Positions 9,022 through 18,830 of a stretch of DNA of 64,000 nucleotides are shown in pieces. The notes under the pieces were generated by a model, which was not told the DNA's origin, made no database searches, and worked only from the letters and a program-made list of their open reading frames with translations. Location of the stretch: assembly GCF_964028355.1 (NCBI RefSeq), contig NZ_OZ034761.1, forward strand, positions 992,001-1,056,000, in the 5' to 3' direction. The position numbers and the translations under genes were made by a program. Position 1 is the stretch's first letter. Each line of letters begins with the position of its first letter. Source of the stretch: Wolbachia endosymbiont (group B) of Gerris lacustris (GTDB lineage Bacteria > Pseudomonadota > Alphaproteobacteria > Rickettsiales > Anaplasmataceae).

Positions 9022-10278
9022 CTACAACATTTGCGTGATTGGGTTTACAGGCTCAACCTTATTTTCTCTCATTTCCCTGTAACTTGGAAGTGTAAAATTT
9101 TTTACATGTAATCCAGTTGCCATTACAACTAAAATAGCTAAGACACTGCAAACTAACGCACCAGCTACGGATGGAACTATCACAGCAGCAGCAATAAATA
9201 ATCCTGTAATAACAACTCCAACAACATCAATGCTTAATGAGGTGTAGAAACTTCCCTTACTTTCTTTGTATTTAGTTTCTTTTTTATGTTGTGGAGAAAA
9301 TTGAGCATCTACAAAGCCGTTAGCTTTCTTATCATTATTTGGTGTGACAGTTGGGCCAACCCTTGTTGATATAGGCGTTTCATTTTTATTATTATTACCA
9401 CTAGTACTAACTGGAGGCACTGTTGCTACAGGTCTATTATCAATGTTCCCATTACTTTTGCTAGGTTCTATTCTAATTTCCTTTACATTAGACGTTTTCT
9501 GTTTTTCTTGTTTCTTTTCTATTGATGATTCAAGCAATTTAATTATTGCAATATTTGAGTAGTATTTACGATGATCAGAGTTGTTGGGATCTCCTTTAAA
9601 TTCAGAATCTATTTTAAGTTCTTTTCCAAGTGATGACTGACTTTCTTTAATTATTATCAAAAGATTTCTTATACTAGCTTGCGGTATACCCTGCATATGC
9701 TTTAAAAGTAAACTAACTTTTGGTGGATCACCATCTATAGAGGCATCACTCAGAGCCTGAACTTTCTCTTCTTCAGTAAATCTCTTGTTGTTCAAGAGTA
9801 TCTTCATAATTTCAGTGCTTTCATTGTGAGGAGCTGTGTTGAGAACATCTAGTATTTTCGTATGATCTATGTAATCTAACAATATCTCAAACTCTTGAAC
9901 TTTGCCTGCATTAATGGTGGTCAACAAAGCATTCGATTTTCTTTCTTGATCAAACTCACCGCTATCCATAAATATCTTTATAACGTTAGGTTGTCCACCT
10001 AACACAGCGTAATCCAATACAGTTTTAGAAGTAGTATCTCCAATATCAATTTTAATATTTGACTTTGCAAGCAATTCAACAATTTTTAGAAATGTATCAT
10101 AATCATTTAAAACACTGCTTTTCCCTGAGCGTAGAACATCCATAAACAAATCACAAATCTTTGCATCTGTTGGCCCACTTTGTTTTAGCTTCTCACCAAA
10201 TCCCTGAGCAGTTATATCAGGGTTATTAATTACAAATTCCTTTACATCTTCATAAGTTAAATTACCTATCATATTCAA
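9022..10278 (-). CDS. Ankyrin-like repeat protein with C-terminal membrane segment
   Basis: 418 residues. The middle (~70-200) shows degenerate ankyrin-type helix pairs: TVLDYAVLGGQPNVIKIFMDSGE, NALLTTINAGKVQEFEILLDYID and STEIMKILLNNKRF. A polar, Asn/Pro/Lys-rich linker follows (~265-340). Near the C-terminus are two adjacent hydrophobic helices (~348-395), then a short tail ending ITQML. There is no signal peptide. Ankyrin proteins with C-terminal hydrophobic pairs in Wolbachia are candidate type IV secreted effectors that insert in host or vacuolar membranes; that role is inference. Monocistronic. Confidence 0.7.
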   Translation of the reverse strand: MNMIGNLTYEDVKEFVINNPDITAQGFGEKLKQSGPTDAKICDLFMDVLRSGKSSVLNDYDTFLKIVELLAKSNIKIDIGDTTSKTVLDYAVLGGQPNVIKIFMDSGEFDQERKSNALLTTINAGKVQEFEILLDYIDHTKILDVLNTAPHNESTEIMKILLNNKRFTEEEKVQALSDASIDGDPPKVSLLLKHMQGIPQASIRNLLIIIKESQSSLGKELKIDSEFKGDPNNSDHRKYYSNIAIIKLLESSIEKKQEKQKTSNVKEIRIEPSKSNGNIDNRPVATVPPVSTSGNNNKNETPISTRVGPTVTPNNDKKANGFVDAQFSPQHKKETKYKESKGSFYTSLSIDVVGVVITGLFIAAAVIVPSVAGALVCSVLAILVVMATGLHVKNFTLPSYREMRENKVEPVNPITQML

Positions 10279-10395
10279 ATCTTACCCTCATTGCTATACG
10301 CTTATTATATCAACTTTTTCATTATCAATCAAGTAATCTTGCAGTCTCAAATGGCATGATATATATTGTATGCTTTATTTATGACTCTCGAGTAA

Positions 10396-11322
10396 ATGAT
10401 GGAAGATTTAGCCTATAAGTTAGTGAAAGTAACCGAAGCTGCAGCACTTGCTGCACATAAATTGGTAGGTTTAGGTGATGAAAAAAAGGCCGATCAGGTT
10501 GCAGTTGACGCAATGCGTATGGTGCTAAACTCCATGGAAATAAATGGTACTATTGTAATTGGCGAGGGGGAGAGAGATGAAGCACCAATGCTATATATCG
10601 GAGAAAAAGTTGGCACAGGAAGTGGCCTTGAGATTGACATCGCTGTTGATCCACTTGAGGGCACTACGATTTGTGCTCATTACAAATCAGGAGCAATGTC
10701 CGTTCTTGCTGCAACGAAAAAAGGTAATTTTTTACATGCACCTGATGTTTATATGGAAAAGATAGCAGTGGGAAAAAATCTCCCAGAAGGTGTAGTTTCA
10801 CTGAAAAATAGTGTTGAAGGGAATTTGGGCAATTTAGCTAAGGCAAAAGGATGTAAAGTAAGTGATCTTATAGTAACTGTACTTAAACGTGAAAGACATG
10901 ATGAGTTAATAGCAAAAATTAGGAAATTGGGTGCAAAGATTAAATTAATAGATGATGGCGATGTTGCAGCCGTAGTTTCGCTAATAAATGGCAATCACGA
11001 TATGTATATTGGAATAGGTGGAGCTCCAGAAGGAGTTCTTGCAGCAGCAGCGCTACGCTCAATCGGTGGGCAGATAGAAGGAAGGTTAATATTTGACACG
11101 GATCAATTAAAAGAAAGAGCAAAAAATTTGAATATCACTGACCCAGAAAAAGTCTACACCGTGAAAGACATGGCAAGAAGTGAATCAGTGTTTATTGCAA
11201 CTGGAGTAACAAATGGAGAACTTGTGGATGGAATAAAATTTGATCAAGATACCTGCTTAATCCATTCATTAATAATATTACCTGGTAAAGTAGTAAAAAT
11301 ACAAACGAAATCAATATCTTGA
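10396..11322 (+). CDS. glpX: Fructose-1,6-bisphosphatase class II
   Basis: 308 residues, family length ~320. It hydrolyses fructose-1,6-bisphosphate to fructose-6-phosphate in gluconeogenesis. Class II signatures are GEGERDEAPMLYIGEKVG (~55-72) with metal-binding acidic residues, IDIAVDPLEGTT (~80-91) for the substrate metal site, and IGGAPEGVLAAAALRSIGG (~210-228). Wolbachia lack phosphofructokinase and run this pathway upward, so the enzyme is expected to be essential for sugar phosphates. Two adjacent ATG codons make the start uncertain by one residue. Confidence 0.96.
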   Translation: MMEDLAYKLVKVTEAAALAAHKLVGLGDEKKADQVAVDAMRMVLNSMEINGTIVIGEGERDEAPMLYIGEKVGTGSGLEIDIAVDPLEGTTICAHYKSGAMSVLAATKKGNFLHAPDVYMEKIAVGKNLPEGVVSLKNSVEGNLGNLAKAKGCKVSDLIVTVLKRERHDELIAKIRKLGAKIKLIDDGDVAAVVSLINGNHDMYIGIGGAPEGVLAAAALRSIGGQIEGRLIFDTDQLKERAKNLNITDPEKVYTVKDMARSESVFIATGVTNGELVDGIKFDQDTCLIHSLIILPGKVVKIQTKSIS

Positions 11323-11464
11323 ACATTTATTATATACTAATTATATAATTTTGCAGAAGCTATCTATAGTTGTCCTATAAAAAATGAGTTTATATATTAA
11401 TTTTAGCTTTACAGCATTTGGCATTAAGTTATAATTAAGCTTACTTATATATAAGAGGTGTGAA

Positions 11465-12916
11465 ATGTTTGGTTGGATTCCTAATTTCTTAAATATTTCC
11501 AGTAATGAGGAGAAAAACTCATTGCCTGAAGAAAATAATCATTCTTTCTCTAACAGCACAGAAAGTTTATTAGTCCAATCTACTAAAAAAAATCCTCAAC
11601 TTGATGATCAAAGTAGAACTGACCCATCTCTTCAAACAAATCTTCAATTTAGTGAGGATGATGTAAAAAACGTGCTCCAAGACTTCAAAAAATTGGATTA
11701 TAATGATAGTAAGTGTTTTAACAAAATAGCAGAGAAGTATAAAAAAGAGAGAGGCCTTTTTGACTATGTAGTGTTAAGCAAGCGAAGGGAGATAATCAAT
11801 ATATTAGATAATAAGCTTCCTGATCTCAAAAGACAAGAAGAGTTTAGAAAAAGATTGGGTGAGTATATTTATTCTAGGATTAAAGATGGAATGAGTTATG
11901 GAGAAAAGCTCCAAAGTACACTTCAGTTTCTTAAAGGTAGGGCAGAAGAAGTATTATCAGATTTTAAAAATTTGAGATTCGATTTTAAGGATAATAAATG
12001 TGAAGACCCTAATGATTATGTAAATTATAATAGTGGCCGGCCGGCAGATCCATTTGATAAAATAGCAAATTATTATCGAAAAAAAAGGGATATTTTTCTT
12101 TTTAACTGTGCGATATTGAGTCAGCAAAAAGAAATAATGAATATATTAGATAAGAAGTTTACTAATGAAGATCAGAAAAAGAATTTTGAAAATAGGTTAG
12201 GTAGATATCTTATTCGAATTGAAGAAGGGATGAATGATGCAAAAGAATTTCTAAAAGAAGATGGTCTAGTAGGCTTTTTTGATGGACGTTATTGGTCAGG
12301 CGAAAATCAAGAATTTAATCATTATGATAATCTTAGTGTAAATATTATTAAACCTGAAAAGAGTTTAGAAACAAGCCATCTTTTCACTAACAAAATTGAA
12401 AGGATGGAAAGAAATAAAAATGGGGTAAAAAGAGCAAAAATATACAGCGATGGTAAACTAATTGTAACGATTGAAAAGAATGACAAGCAACAAAGAAATT
12501 ACCGCTTTGCAAAAGATGCAACATGCAATATGAAAATTAGGTGGAGTGCAGAAGATGAGAAAGGTAATTCTGTTAACTGCTTTATTAGTTTAAATGTAAA
12601 TCCTAGTGACATTGAGATTGATCAGGTAACTATTAATGGTGAAAATGTTCAAGTAGAGGAAATTTTAGAATTAGCTAGGCAAAATAAGGATGTGATTATG
12701 GAAGATAAAGCTTTACATGAATTTTTAGAAGGATATCTGCAGCAAGATGTACAATCACAGGAAGAGATAATAAAGAGATGTGATGAAACTCCTGGAACTA
12801 AACTTGATAATCTGGAGATAGAGCAGTTCTCTTTCTCTCCTTTATCTGAAGAGGAGATAGAGGAAGAAGAGAGAAGAGAATATGAAAATTCATGGGCTGC
12901 ATCAGGAAGGTGTTAG
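11465..12916 (+). CDS. Lineage-specific protein with duplicated helical module and shared beta domain
   Basis: 483 residues, no recognised family and no signal peptide. After a polar N-terminus (1-55), two related helical modules follow: ~58-145 and ~152-262. Both contain a DFK-L start, then KIAEKYKKERGLF / KIANYYRKKRDIF, then REIINILDNK / KEIMNILDKK, and LGEYI / LGRYLI. A beta-rich region (~275-425) follows, with RNYRFAKDATCNMKIRWSAEDEKG at ~344, and matches parts of the proteins at 50757-52931 and 53821-55944. The tail is very acidic (EEEIEEEERREYEN). AGGTGTGAA precedes ATG as a weak ribosome site. A cytoplasmic or secreted interaction protein is possible; function unknown. Confidence 0.75.
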   Translation: MFGWIPNFLNISSNEEKNSLPEENNHSFSNSTESLLVQSTKKNPQLDDQSRTDPSLQTNLQFSEDDVKNVLQDFKKLDYNDSKCFNKIAEKYKKERGLFDYVVLSKRREIINILDNKLPDLKRQEEFRKRLGEYIYSRIKDGMSYGEKLQSTLQFLKGRAEEVLSDFKNLRFDFKDNKCEDPNDYVNYNSGRPADPFDKIANYYRKKRDIFLFNCAILSQQKEIMNILDKKFTNEDQKKNFENRLGRYLIRIEEGMNDAKEFLKEDGLVGFFDGRYWSGENQEFNHYDNLSVNIIKPEKSLETSHLFTNKIERMERNKNGVKRAKIYSDGKLIVTIEKNDKQQRNYRFAKDATCNMKIRWSAEDEKGNSVNCFISLNVNPSDIEIDQVTINGENVQVEEILELARQNKDVIMEDKALHEFLEGYLQQDVQSQEEIIKRCDETPGTKLDNLEIEQFSFSPLSEEEIEEEERREYENSWAASGRC

Positions 12917-12921
12917 ACTAA

Positions 12922-14016
12922 TTAGACATTAAACCTAAAGTGCATTATATCACCATCTTGCACTATATAGTTTCTGCCTTCGAAGCGAATTTTTCCTGCG
13001 TCTTTACAAGCCGGTTCACTTCCATACTTTATGTAGTCTGCAAAGCTTATGGTTTCTGCTTTTATGAAGCCTTTCTCAAAATCAGTGTGGATTACACCTG
13101 CTGCCTTATCAGCTGTTGATCCTATTTTTACTGGCCATGCCCGTGCTTCTTTGGGGCCCACAGTAAAGAAAGTTATCATACTCAGCACTTCATACATAAT
13201 ACGCGCTACTCCATCAAGTCCTGATTCTTGCAAGCCAAATTCTAATAAAAAATTCTGTTTTTCCTCTTCACTATCAAGATTTGCAATATCTGCTTCAAGT
13301 TTTGCTGAAATGCAATAAAATTTACTTTTATTTTCTTCCGCCATTTTTTTTACCCTTTTAGATAGTTCATTACCAGTTATGATATGCGTATCTTCAACAT
13401 TGCAGACGTACATAACAGGCTTTGTTGTTAGCAATTGAAGTGACTTCATTTCATCTTCATCAATATGCTCTAAACTTCTTGCAGGCTTGCCAAGTTTTAA
13501 AGTAGCTAAAACTTCTTGCATCAACTCAAGCTGCTTCTTTAGCTCTTTACCACCTTGCTTTGCTTTTTTTTCAAGTTGCGGTAGCCTTTTTTCTATGCTG
13601 TCAATATCAGCTAGGATTAATTCCATTTCCACTATTTCAGCATCTGATATTGGATCTACAGTACTGTGTACGTGACTGATATCATCATCTGTAAAGCATC
13701 TGAGCAGATGAACAATAGCATCAACTTCTCTGATATGACTTAAAAATTTGTTTCCGAGTCCTTCACCTTTGCTTGCACCCTTAACCAGGCCTGCAATATC
13801 TACAATTTCTAATTGGTTGTAAATTGTTTTCTCTGAGTTGGCAATTGCTGCAATTTGTTTCAAACGCTGATCTCGTATTGGCACTTTGCCAACATTTGGC
13901 TCAATTGTGCAGAAAGGATAGTTTGCAGCTTCAGCTGCACTTGACTCTGTGAGCGCATTAAATAAGGTTGATTTTCCTATATTCGGCAGTCCAACTATGC
14001 CACAGTTAAAGCTCAT
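12922..14016 (-). CDS. ychF: Ribosome-binding ATPase YchF
   Basis: 364 residues, full length. It is an Obg-family P-loop protein that prefers ATP and binds the 70S ribosome. G1 is GLPNIGKSTLFNAL (9-22), G3 is DIAGLVKGASKGEGLGNKFL (~71-90) and the NxxE in place of NKxD is NVEDTHI (~205). A C-terminal TGS domain covers ~280-364, with FFTVGPKEARAWPVKIGS and the terminal YIVQDGDIMHFRFNV. The 3' end converges with the hypothetical gene at 11465-12916, leaving 5 bp between stops. Confidence 0.97.
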   Translation of the reverse strand: MSFNCGIVGLPNIGKSTLFNALTESSAAEAANYPFCTIEPNVGKVPIRDQRLKQIAAIANSEKTIYNQLEIVDIAGLVKGASKGEGLGNKFLSHIREVDAIVHLLRCFTDDDISHVHSTVDPISDAEIVEMELILADIDSIEKRLPQLEKKAKQGGKELKKQLELMQEVLATLKLGKPARSLEHIDEDEMKSLQLLTTKPVMYVCNVEDTHIITGNELSKRVKKMAEENKSKFYCISAKLEADIANLDSEEEKQNFLLEFGLQESGLDGVARIMYEVLSMITFFTVGPKEARAWPVKIGSTADKAAGVIHTDFEKGFIKAETISFADYIKYGSEPACKDAGKIRFEGRNYIVQDGDIMHFRFNV

Positions 14017-14106
14017 ATTCGCTATCTTAAAGCCGTAATTATTGCATAATTTAAAAATTTTTGCTATACTTAATTAGTTACTGATTAATAAGTTTTTTAA
14101 TATAGA

Positions 14107-14519
14107 GTGCATCAGATACGCAATTCATTGAAGTATGTGGCTAGCAAAGATACAAAGAGCTTTTTAAGTGATTTAAAGAAGGTATATCAAGCACCAAGCA
14201 AGGAAATTGCTGAGAATTATCTACTAGAACTAGATGAAAAATGGGGTGCAAAGTACCCTATGGTTATAAAATCGTGGCAGAATAACTGAGAAAATTTGTC
14301 TAGTTATTTCAAGTATTCTGATCCAGTGAGGAGAGTAATTTACACCACTAATCCCATAGAGGGGTTACACAGGCAAATTAGCCAAGACCAAAGACCAGCA
14401 TAAATGCCTTGTACAAACTGATATATTGTGCTATATAAAAGGTGGAAGAAAAGTGGACGGTGCCCTTACGTGATTGGGCATTAACTATCTCTCAGCTTGA
14501 CATTTTCTTTCTAGATTGA
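14107..14519 (+). pseudogene. IS256-family (Mutator-type) transposase remnant
   Basis: The C-terminal third of an IS256-family transposase. The frame begins in HQIRNSLKYVASKDTKSF, runs through LDEKWGAKYPMVIKSWQNN and hits TGA at 14287. It resumes in the same frame with ENLSSYFKYSDPVRRVIY and the family hallmark TTNPIEGLHRQI. After a frameshift it ends VEEKWTVPLRDWALTISQLD. At least one nonsense and one frameshift mutation are present, and the N-terminal two thirds are missing. Confidence 0.85.
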
Positions 14520-14552
14520 AAATTGATTTGAGCTGAAAATGTGGTGTGACAC

Positions 14553-14606
14553 AGTGTATTTAACCATACGCGTCAAGTTAAGGAAATAAAGGTATGAAAG
14601 AGATAG
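14553..14606. repeat. Degraded end of the IS4-type element
   Basis: About 50 bp matching the left terminus of the IS4-type element at 21096, including ACCATACGCGTCAAGTTAAG and GGTATGAAAGAGATAG, with a few substitutions. The IS481/IS3-like element begins directly after it, so it interrupted or replaced the rest. Confidence 0.75.
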
Positions 14607-14989
14607 TGTAATAGTTTAGACTTGATCTGACAGTCATGAATTATCTGACAGAAGAATCGACGAAGTCAAAACCGATATCAGAATCTGTTTTAATGTTATC
14701 AATATTTTTTTGGTAAGCAATATGCATACTATCAAAAAAGGTCTGCATAGGAGTCTTACCATAGCAATACTTACCGGAATGAGGTCTAGTTCTGTTGTAA
14801 GAATGCAACCAATGATCGACATCTAACTGAAGCTCCTCCAAAGTACTATAAATCTTTTTCCTGAAGATAATATTGTAACATTCATCTTGCATAGTTCTAT
14901 GAAACCTTTCACATATACCATTAGTCTGTGGAGAGTAAGCTTTGGTTCTAGAATGATCAATATTTTCTACTCCCAAATATAACTGGTAA

Positions 14990-16092
14990 TACCAACTCTC
15001 ATTATTAATGAACCAAATAAGAAGCATTGCAGAGTTGTTTAACCGTGGAAGGGGAAAGAGAGGTAATAAAATTACACAAAGCGCTCTCAAGCAGAACAAT
15101 TGTATCGTAGATTTTATTGCGCAAAATGTTCTGTTTTATATATAACCAAAACCTCTCAACAGGATTGAGGTCAGGTGAGTATGGTGGTAGGTATATAATT
15201 TCGATATTTTTAGGTATCTTTAAACTTTTTGACTTATGCCAACTAGCGCAATCCATCACGAGAAAAGCCTTTCGTATTCCTAAATATTGCGACATCTGTT
15301 CAAGGAATATATTTATACAAGCAGTGTTGACGTTTGGTGCAAATAAGCTAAAATTCTCTCCATTTCTGGGATTAACTGCACTATAGAGATAAAAATTTTC
15401 CCTACCTAATTTTACCTTAACCTGTGTCCTACTGCCTTTTTTAAACCACCCATGTCCAACTTTTGAATGTGTACCAAACCGTGATTCATCGAAGAAAAAT
15501 AGCTCTTTTTCAGAATGCATGACAATAGTTTCATTGAGGTTTTTTTTTAAACTCCTCTTGCTTATTTTTATCCTGTCCACTATGAACTGGTCTTGGTGTG
15601 ATATATGAGAATTTCATTCTTTGCATATTACGATGTATTGTGGATTTGCTGATATTCAAACCAAATCTTTCTTGGATTCTTATTCTCATTTCTCTAATAG
15701 TAATATTGGGGTTTTCCTCCATCCACACCTCAATTTGTTCAAGTTGACTTTGGTTCAATATAGTTTTTCTACGGCATTGAGGTGGAGAAAATAATTTTTC
15801 TTCTCTTCCAAATTTTATGTGCTTTATCCATGTAGTAATTGCCTTTCTCGAAATGCAACATATTTTTGCTACAGCTGTTATACTGTGCTTTTTTGCTGCA
15901 ATTACAGCATTTAGTTTTTTTGCAACATACGCATTATTTCTTACTTTCTTCAGCATCTCTTTTGCTGATTCCACCACTTTTTCATCCAATAATTTTGATC
16001 TTAATGCCATCTAAACCTCGCTATTTTACTTACTCCAGTATGGCTTTTTTTCCATTATTGTCTATTCGTTGCTTGTATAGCGGGAATTGGTA
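14990..16092 (-). mobile_element. IS630-like element, copy 1
   Basis: 1103 bp, ends TACCAACTCTC / GGGAATTGGTA on the plus strand, flanked by TAA on both sides (14987-14989 and 16093-16095). Nested inside the rve-type element. Confidence 0.92.
15005..16010 (-). CDS. IS630-like transposase, two overlapping frames (copy 1)
   Basis: Frame A (16010 to 15531, 159 residues) has winged-helix DNA-binding parts: ITAVAKICCISRKAITTWIK and IREMRIRIQERFGLNISKST. Frame B (15580 to 15005, 191 residues) is the DDE_3 catalytic domain: FFDESRFGTHSK, LVMDCASWHKS and LPPYSPDLNPVERFWLYIK. The two frames join at an A9 run just before the frame A stop; reading eight As, or a +1 slip, gives one ~345-residue transposase. 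Differs from other copies at CRRK and WMEEN in frame A. Confidence 0.85.
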
Positions 16093-16918
16093 TAAGCATG
16101 ATTTCCTGGCTTGCCACAATACTCTGTACCACGATCAGTTAAAATGCGTAGCAATGGAACTTTCTGTTCGTCAAAAAATGGTATAACTCTATCATTGAGA
16201 AGATCTGCAGCTGTGATAGCAGTTTTCTCCGTATAAAGTTTAGCAAAGGCCACTCTAGAGTAGGTAGCAATAAAAGTTTGTTGATAAATTCTTCCAATAC
16301 CTTTGATATTGCCTACATAATAGGTATCTTGACTACCTAAATATCCAGGGTGTTGTGTCTCAATTTCGCCATTGGCTTCTTTTTGTTCCTTAGTTTTTTC
16401 TAAAGCAGCAACTTGCTCCTCTGTCAAAATGATACCATCTTGTACCACCTTCGCTTCCAGTGCTTTCAATCTCTTTTTAAAATTTTCGAGGTCGTTTCTT
16501 TGCCATATTGACCTTATCCCGCTAGCAGATATTAGAATTCCTTTTTTCTTTAACTCATTAGCTGCTCTTTCTTGTCCATATGCTGGAAACTCTACTGCTA
16601 TTTTAACTACTGCTTCTTCTGTATCCTTTGGTACTCTATTGGCAAGTAATGGTTTGCTTTTGTTTATCTCATATAATGCTTTTTCCCCTCCCGTTTCATA
16701 CAGCTCTTTGAAGCGGTAAAATGTATCCCTTGAATATCCCATTACTTTACACGCCTGTGATACATTTCCTAATTGCTTTGCAAGTTCTAGCAACCCCAAC
16801 TTTGGTTTTAGTATTTTTTCTTGTGTTTTACTCATATCTGACACTCCTTTAAAATTTATTTATATTTTTATCTTACTTTATTAATCTGTCAGATTAAGTC
16901 TAAACTATTACATAAAAA

Positions 16919-17407
16919 GTGACTCGCTTATCTACTTACGAATATGATGATATAGAGAAAGAAATTTGTACTGATTCTATACTCTACAAAGTGGGGAAAA
17001 GGATAAAAGAGCAGAGATTAATACGGGAATACACTCAGGAGGACTTGGCAAATAAAATAGGTTCAACACCTAAAGAAATACACGACTATGAACGAGGATA
17101 TACAGACATTCCAATTGAAACATTATATAAGATAGCAAAGACATTATCAGTTAACATTAAAGCTCTTGGACTAACAGAATATGAAAATGAGCCAGTTTTG
17201 AGGTTTGTAGGTAAATGCGAAAAAATTGAGGATCAAGAATTACTGGATACGGTAGCCAGATCTTTATCTGAAGGAATGCAAACTGGTAAAGAAAAGGTAA
17301 AAAAAGCAGAGAAAATCAAGCTTGCAAAAGATCTAGTTAAGGAAGGTGTTGCTATTGATATTATTGTGCGAGCAAGTGGCCTAACTGCTGATGAGTGTGA
17401 AAATTGA
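16919..17407 (+). CDS. XRE-family transcriptional regulator
   Basis: 162 residues from a GTG. An HTH_3 domain covers ~25-80: VGKRIKEQRLIREYTQEDLANKIG, then STPKEIHDYERGYTDIPIETLYKIAKTL. The helical C-terminal part ends VRASGLTADECEN. It resembles WO-prophage regulators of Wolbachia, which often carry two such HTH units; this one has one. The frame begins only 7 bp after the end of the IS481/IS3-like element, so the native start and promoter are probably lost or replaced. It may be transcribed from the IS, or be silent. Confidence 0.8.
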   Translation: MTRLSTYEYDDIEKEICTDSILYKVGKRIKEQRLIREYTQEDLANKIGSTPKEIHDYERGYTDIPIETLYKIAKTLSVNIKALGLTEYENEPVLRFVGKCEKIEDQELLDTVARSLSEGMQTGKEKVKKAEKIKLAKDLVKEGVAIDIIVRASGLTADECEN

Positions 17408-17714
17408 ATTGTGTTAAACAATATATTAAGATATAAGTAAAGATAGTTATATATTTAATATTTCTATACAGAATTTTTCTATCACTTTCTGATTGTCCTC
17501 TATCATTGCCTTTGCCTCCTGTTGAAGAAATTTGATATTTTTTGATGTAATGTTATCCATGTCAGCCGACGCTAGCTTCAATTGCGATTGTATTCTTGCG
17601 TATCTATTGCCTATTACTTGATTCATCTGATAATTTACGCAGTCCAATCCAGAGGCAAACATCACATTTAACAAAGGTTTGATCCAGCCTATTTTTCCAA
17701 ATCTCCTCGAGTTA

Positions 17715-18817
17715 TACCAATTCCCGCTATACAAGCAACGAATAGACAATAATGGAAAAAAAGCCATACTGGAGTAAGTAAAATAGCGAGGTTTAGATGG
17801 CATTAAGATCAAAATTATTGGATGAAAAAGTGGTGGAATCAGCAAAAGAGATGCTGAAGAAAGTAAGAAATAATGCGTATGTTGCAAAAAAACTAAATGC
17901 TGTAATTGCAGCAAAAAAGCACAGTATAACAGCTGTAGCAAAAATATGTTGCATTTCGAGAAAGGCAATTACTACATGGATAAAGCACATAAAATTTGGA
18001 AGAGAAGAAAAATTATTTTCTCCACCTCAACGCCGTAGAAAAACTATATTGAACCAAAGTCAACTTGAACAAATTGAGGTGTGGATAGAGGAAAACCCCA
18101 ATATTACTATTAGAGAAATGAGAATAAGAATCCAAGAAAGATTTGGTTTGAATATCAGCAAATCCACAATACATCGTAATATGCAAAGAATGAAATTCTC
18201 ATATATCACACCAAGACCAGTTCATAGTGGACAGGATAAAAATAAGCAAGAGGAGTTTAAAAAAAAACCTCAATGAAACTATTGTCATGCATTCTGAAAA
18301 AGAGCTATTTTTCTTCGATGAATCACGGTTTGGTACACATTCAAAAGTTGGACATGGGTGGTTTAAAAAAGGCAGTAGGACACAGGTTAAGGTAAAATTA
18401 GGTAGGGAAAATTTTTATCTCTATAGTGCAGTTAATCCCAGAAATGGAGAGAATTTTAGCTTATTTGCACCAAACGTCAACACTGCTTGTATAAATATAT
18501 TCCTTGAACAGATGTCGCAATATTTAGGAATACGAAAGGCTTTTCTCGTGATGGATTGCGCTAGTTGGCATAAGTCAAAAAGTTTAAAGATACCTAAAAA
18601 TATCGAAATTATATACCTACCACCATACTCACCTGACCTCAATCCTGTTGAGAGGTTTTGGTTATATATAAAACAGAACATTTTGCGCAATAAAATCTAC
18701 GATACAATTGTTCTGCTTGAGAGCGCTTTGTGTAAATTTATTACCTCTCTTTCCCCTTCCACGGTTAAACAACTCTGCAATGCTTCTTATTTGGTTCATT
18801 AATAATGAGAGTTGGTA
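17715..18817 (+). mobile_element. IS630-like element, copy 2
   Basis: 1103 bp, TACCAATTCCCGC at the left and GAGAGTTGGTA at the right, flanked by TTA (17712-17714 and 18818-18820). Confidence 0.92.
17797..18802 (+). CDS. IS630-like transposase, two overlapping frames (copy 2)
   Basis: Frame A 17797-18276 carries the helix-turn-helix part; frame B 18227-18802 carries the DDE_3 core with Asp in FFDESRFGTH, Asp in LVMDCASWH and Glu in NPVERFW. The A9 tract near 18258 lies between them. Both frames are full length and undamaged, so this copy could be active if frameshifting or slippage occurs. Confidence 0.87.
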
Positions 18818-18830
18818 TTAGAATACCTTA

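Larger units (their letters stand above)
14641..16844 (-). pseudogene. rve-domain transposase split by an IS630-like insertion
   Basis: The N-terminal part (16844 down to 16093) has a helix-turn-helix (LAKQLGNVSQACKVMGYSRDTFYRF) and an rve core start (HPGYLGSQDTYYVGN; LRILTDRGTEYCGKPGNHA). The C-terminal part (14989 down to 14641) continues YQLYLGVENIDHSRTKAYSP, QTNGICERFHRTMQDE and ends DFVDSSVR. Removing the 1103-bp insert and one TAA joins HAY-QLYLG in frame, so the transposase (about 365 residues) was intact when hit. The DDE triad is D...D (TDRGTEY)...E (ICERFHR). Family IS481, or an IS3 relative. Confidence 0.85.
14607..16912 (-). mobile_element. IS481/IS3-like element with nested IS630-like element
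   Basis: Bounded by ~27-bp near-perfect inverted repeats starting TGTAATAGTTTAGACT at 14607 and ending in its complement at 16912, with one mismatch in the inner part (TGATCTGACAG versus TAATCTGACAG). Without the nested 1103-bp insert and one copy of its TAA duplication the element is 1200 bp. It carries one rve-type transposase on the minus strand. No clear target duplication is visible at the outer ends. Confidence 0.8.

Noticed and set aside
15817..16014. Open frames antisense to the IS630-like transposase (65 and 89 residues, seen at every copy)
   Set aside because: Exact shadows of the transposase frames with no ribosome site; identical only because the element is repeated.
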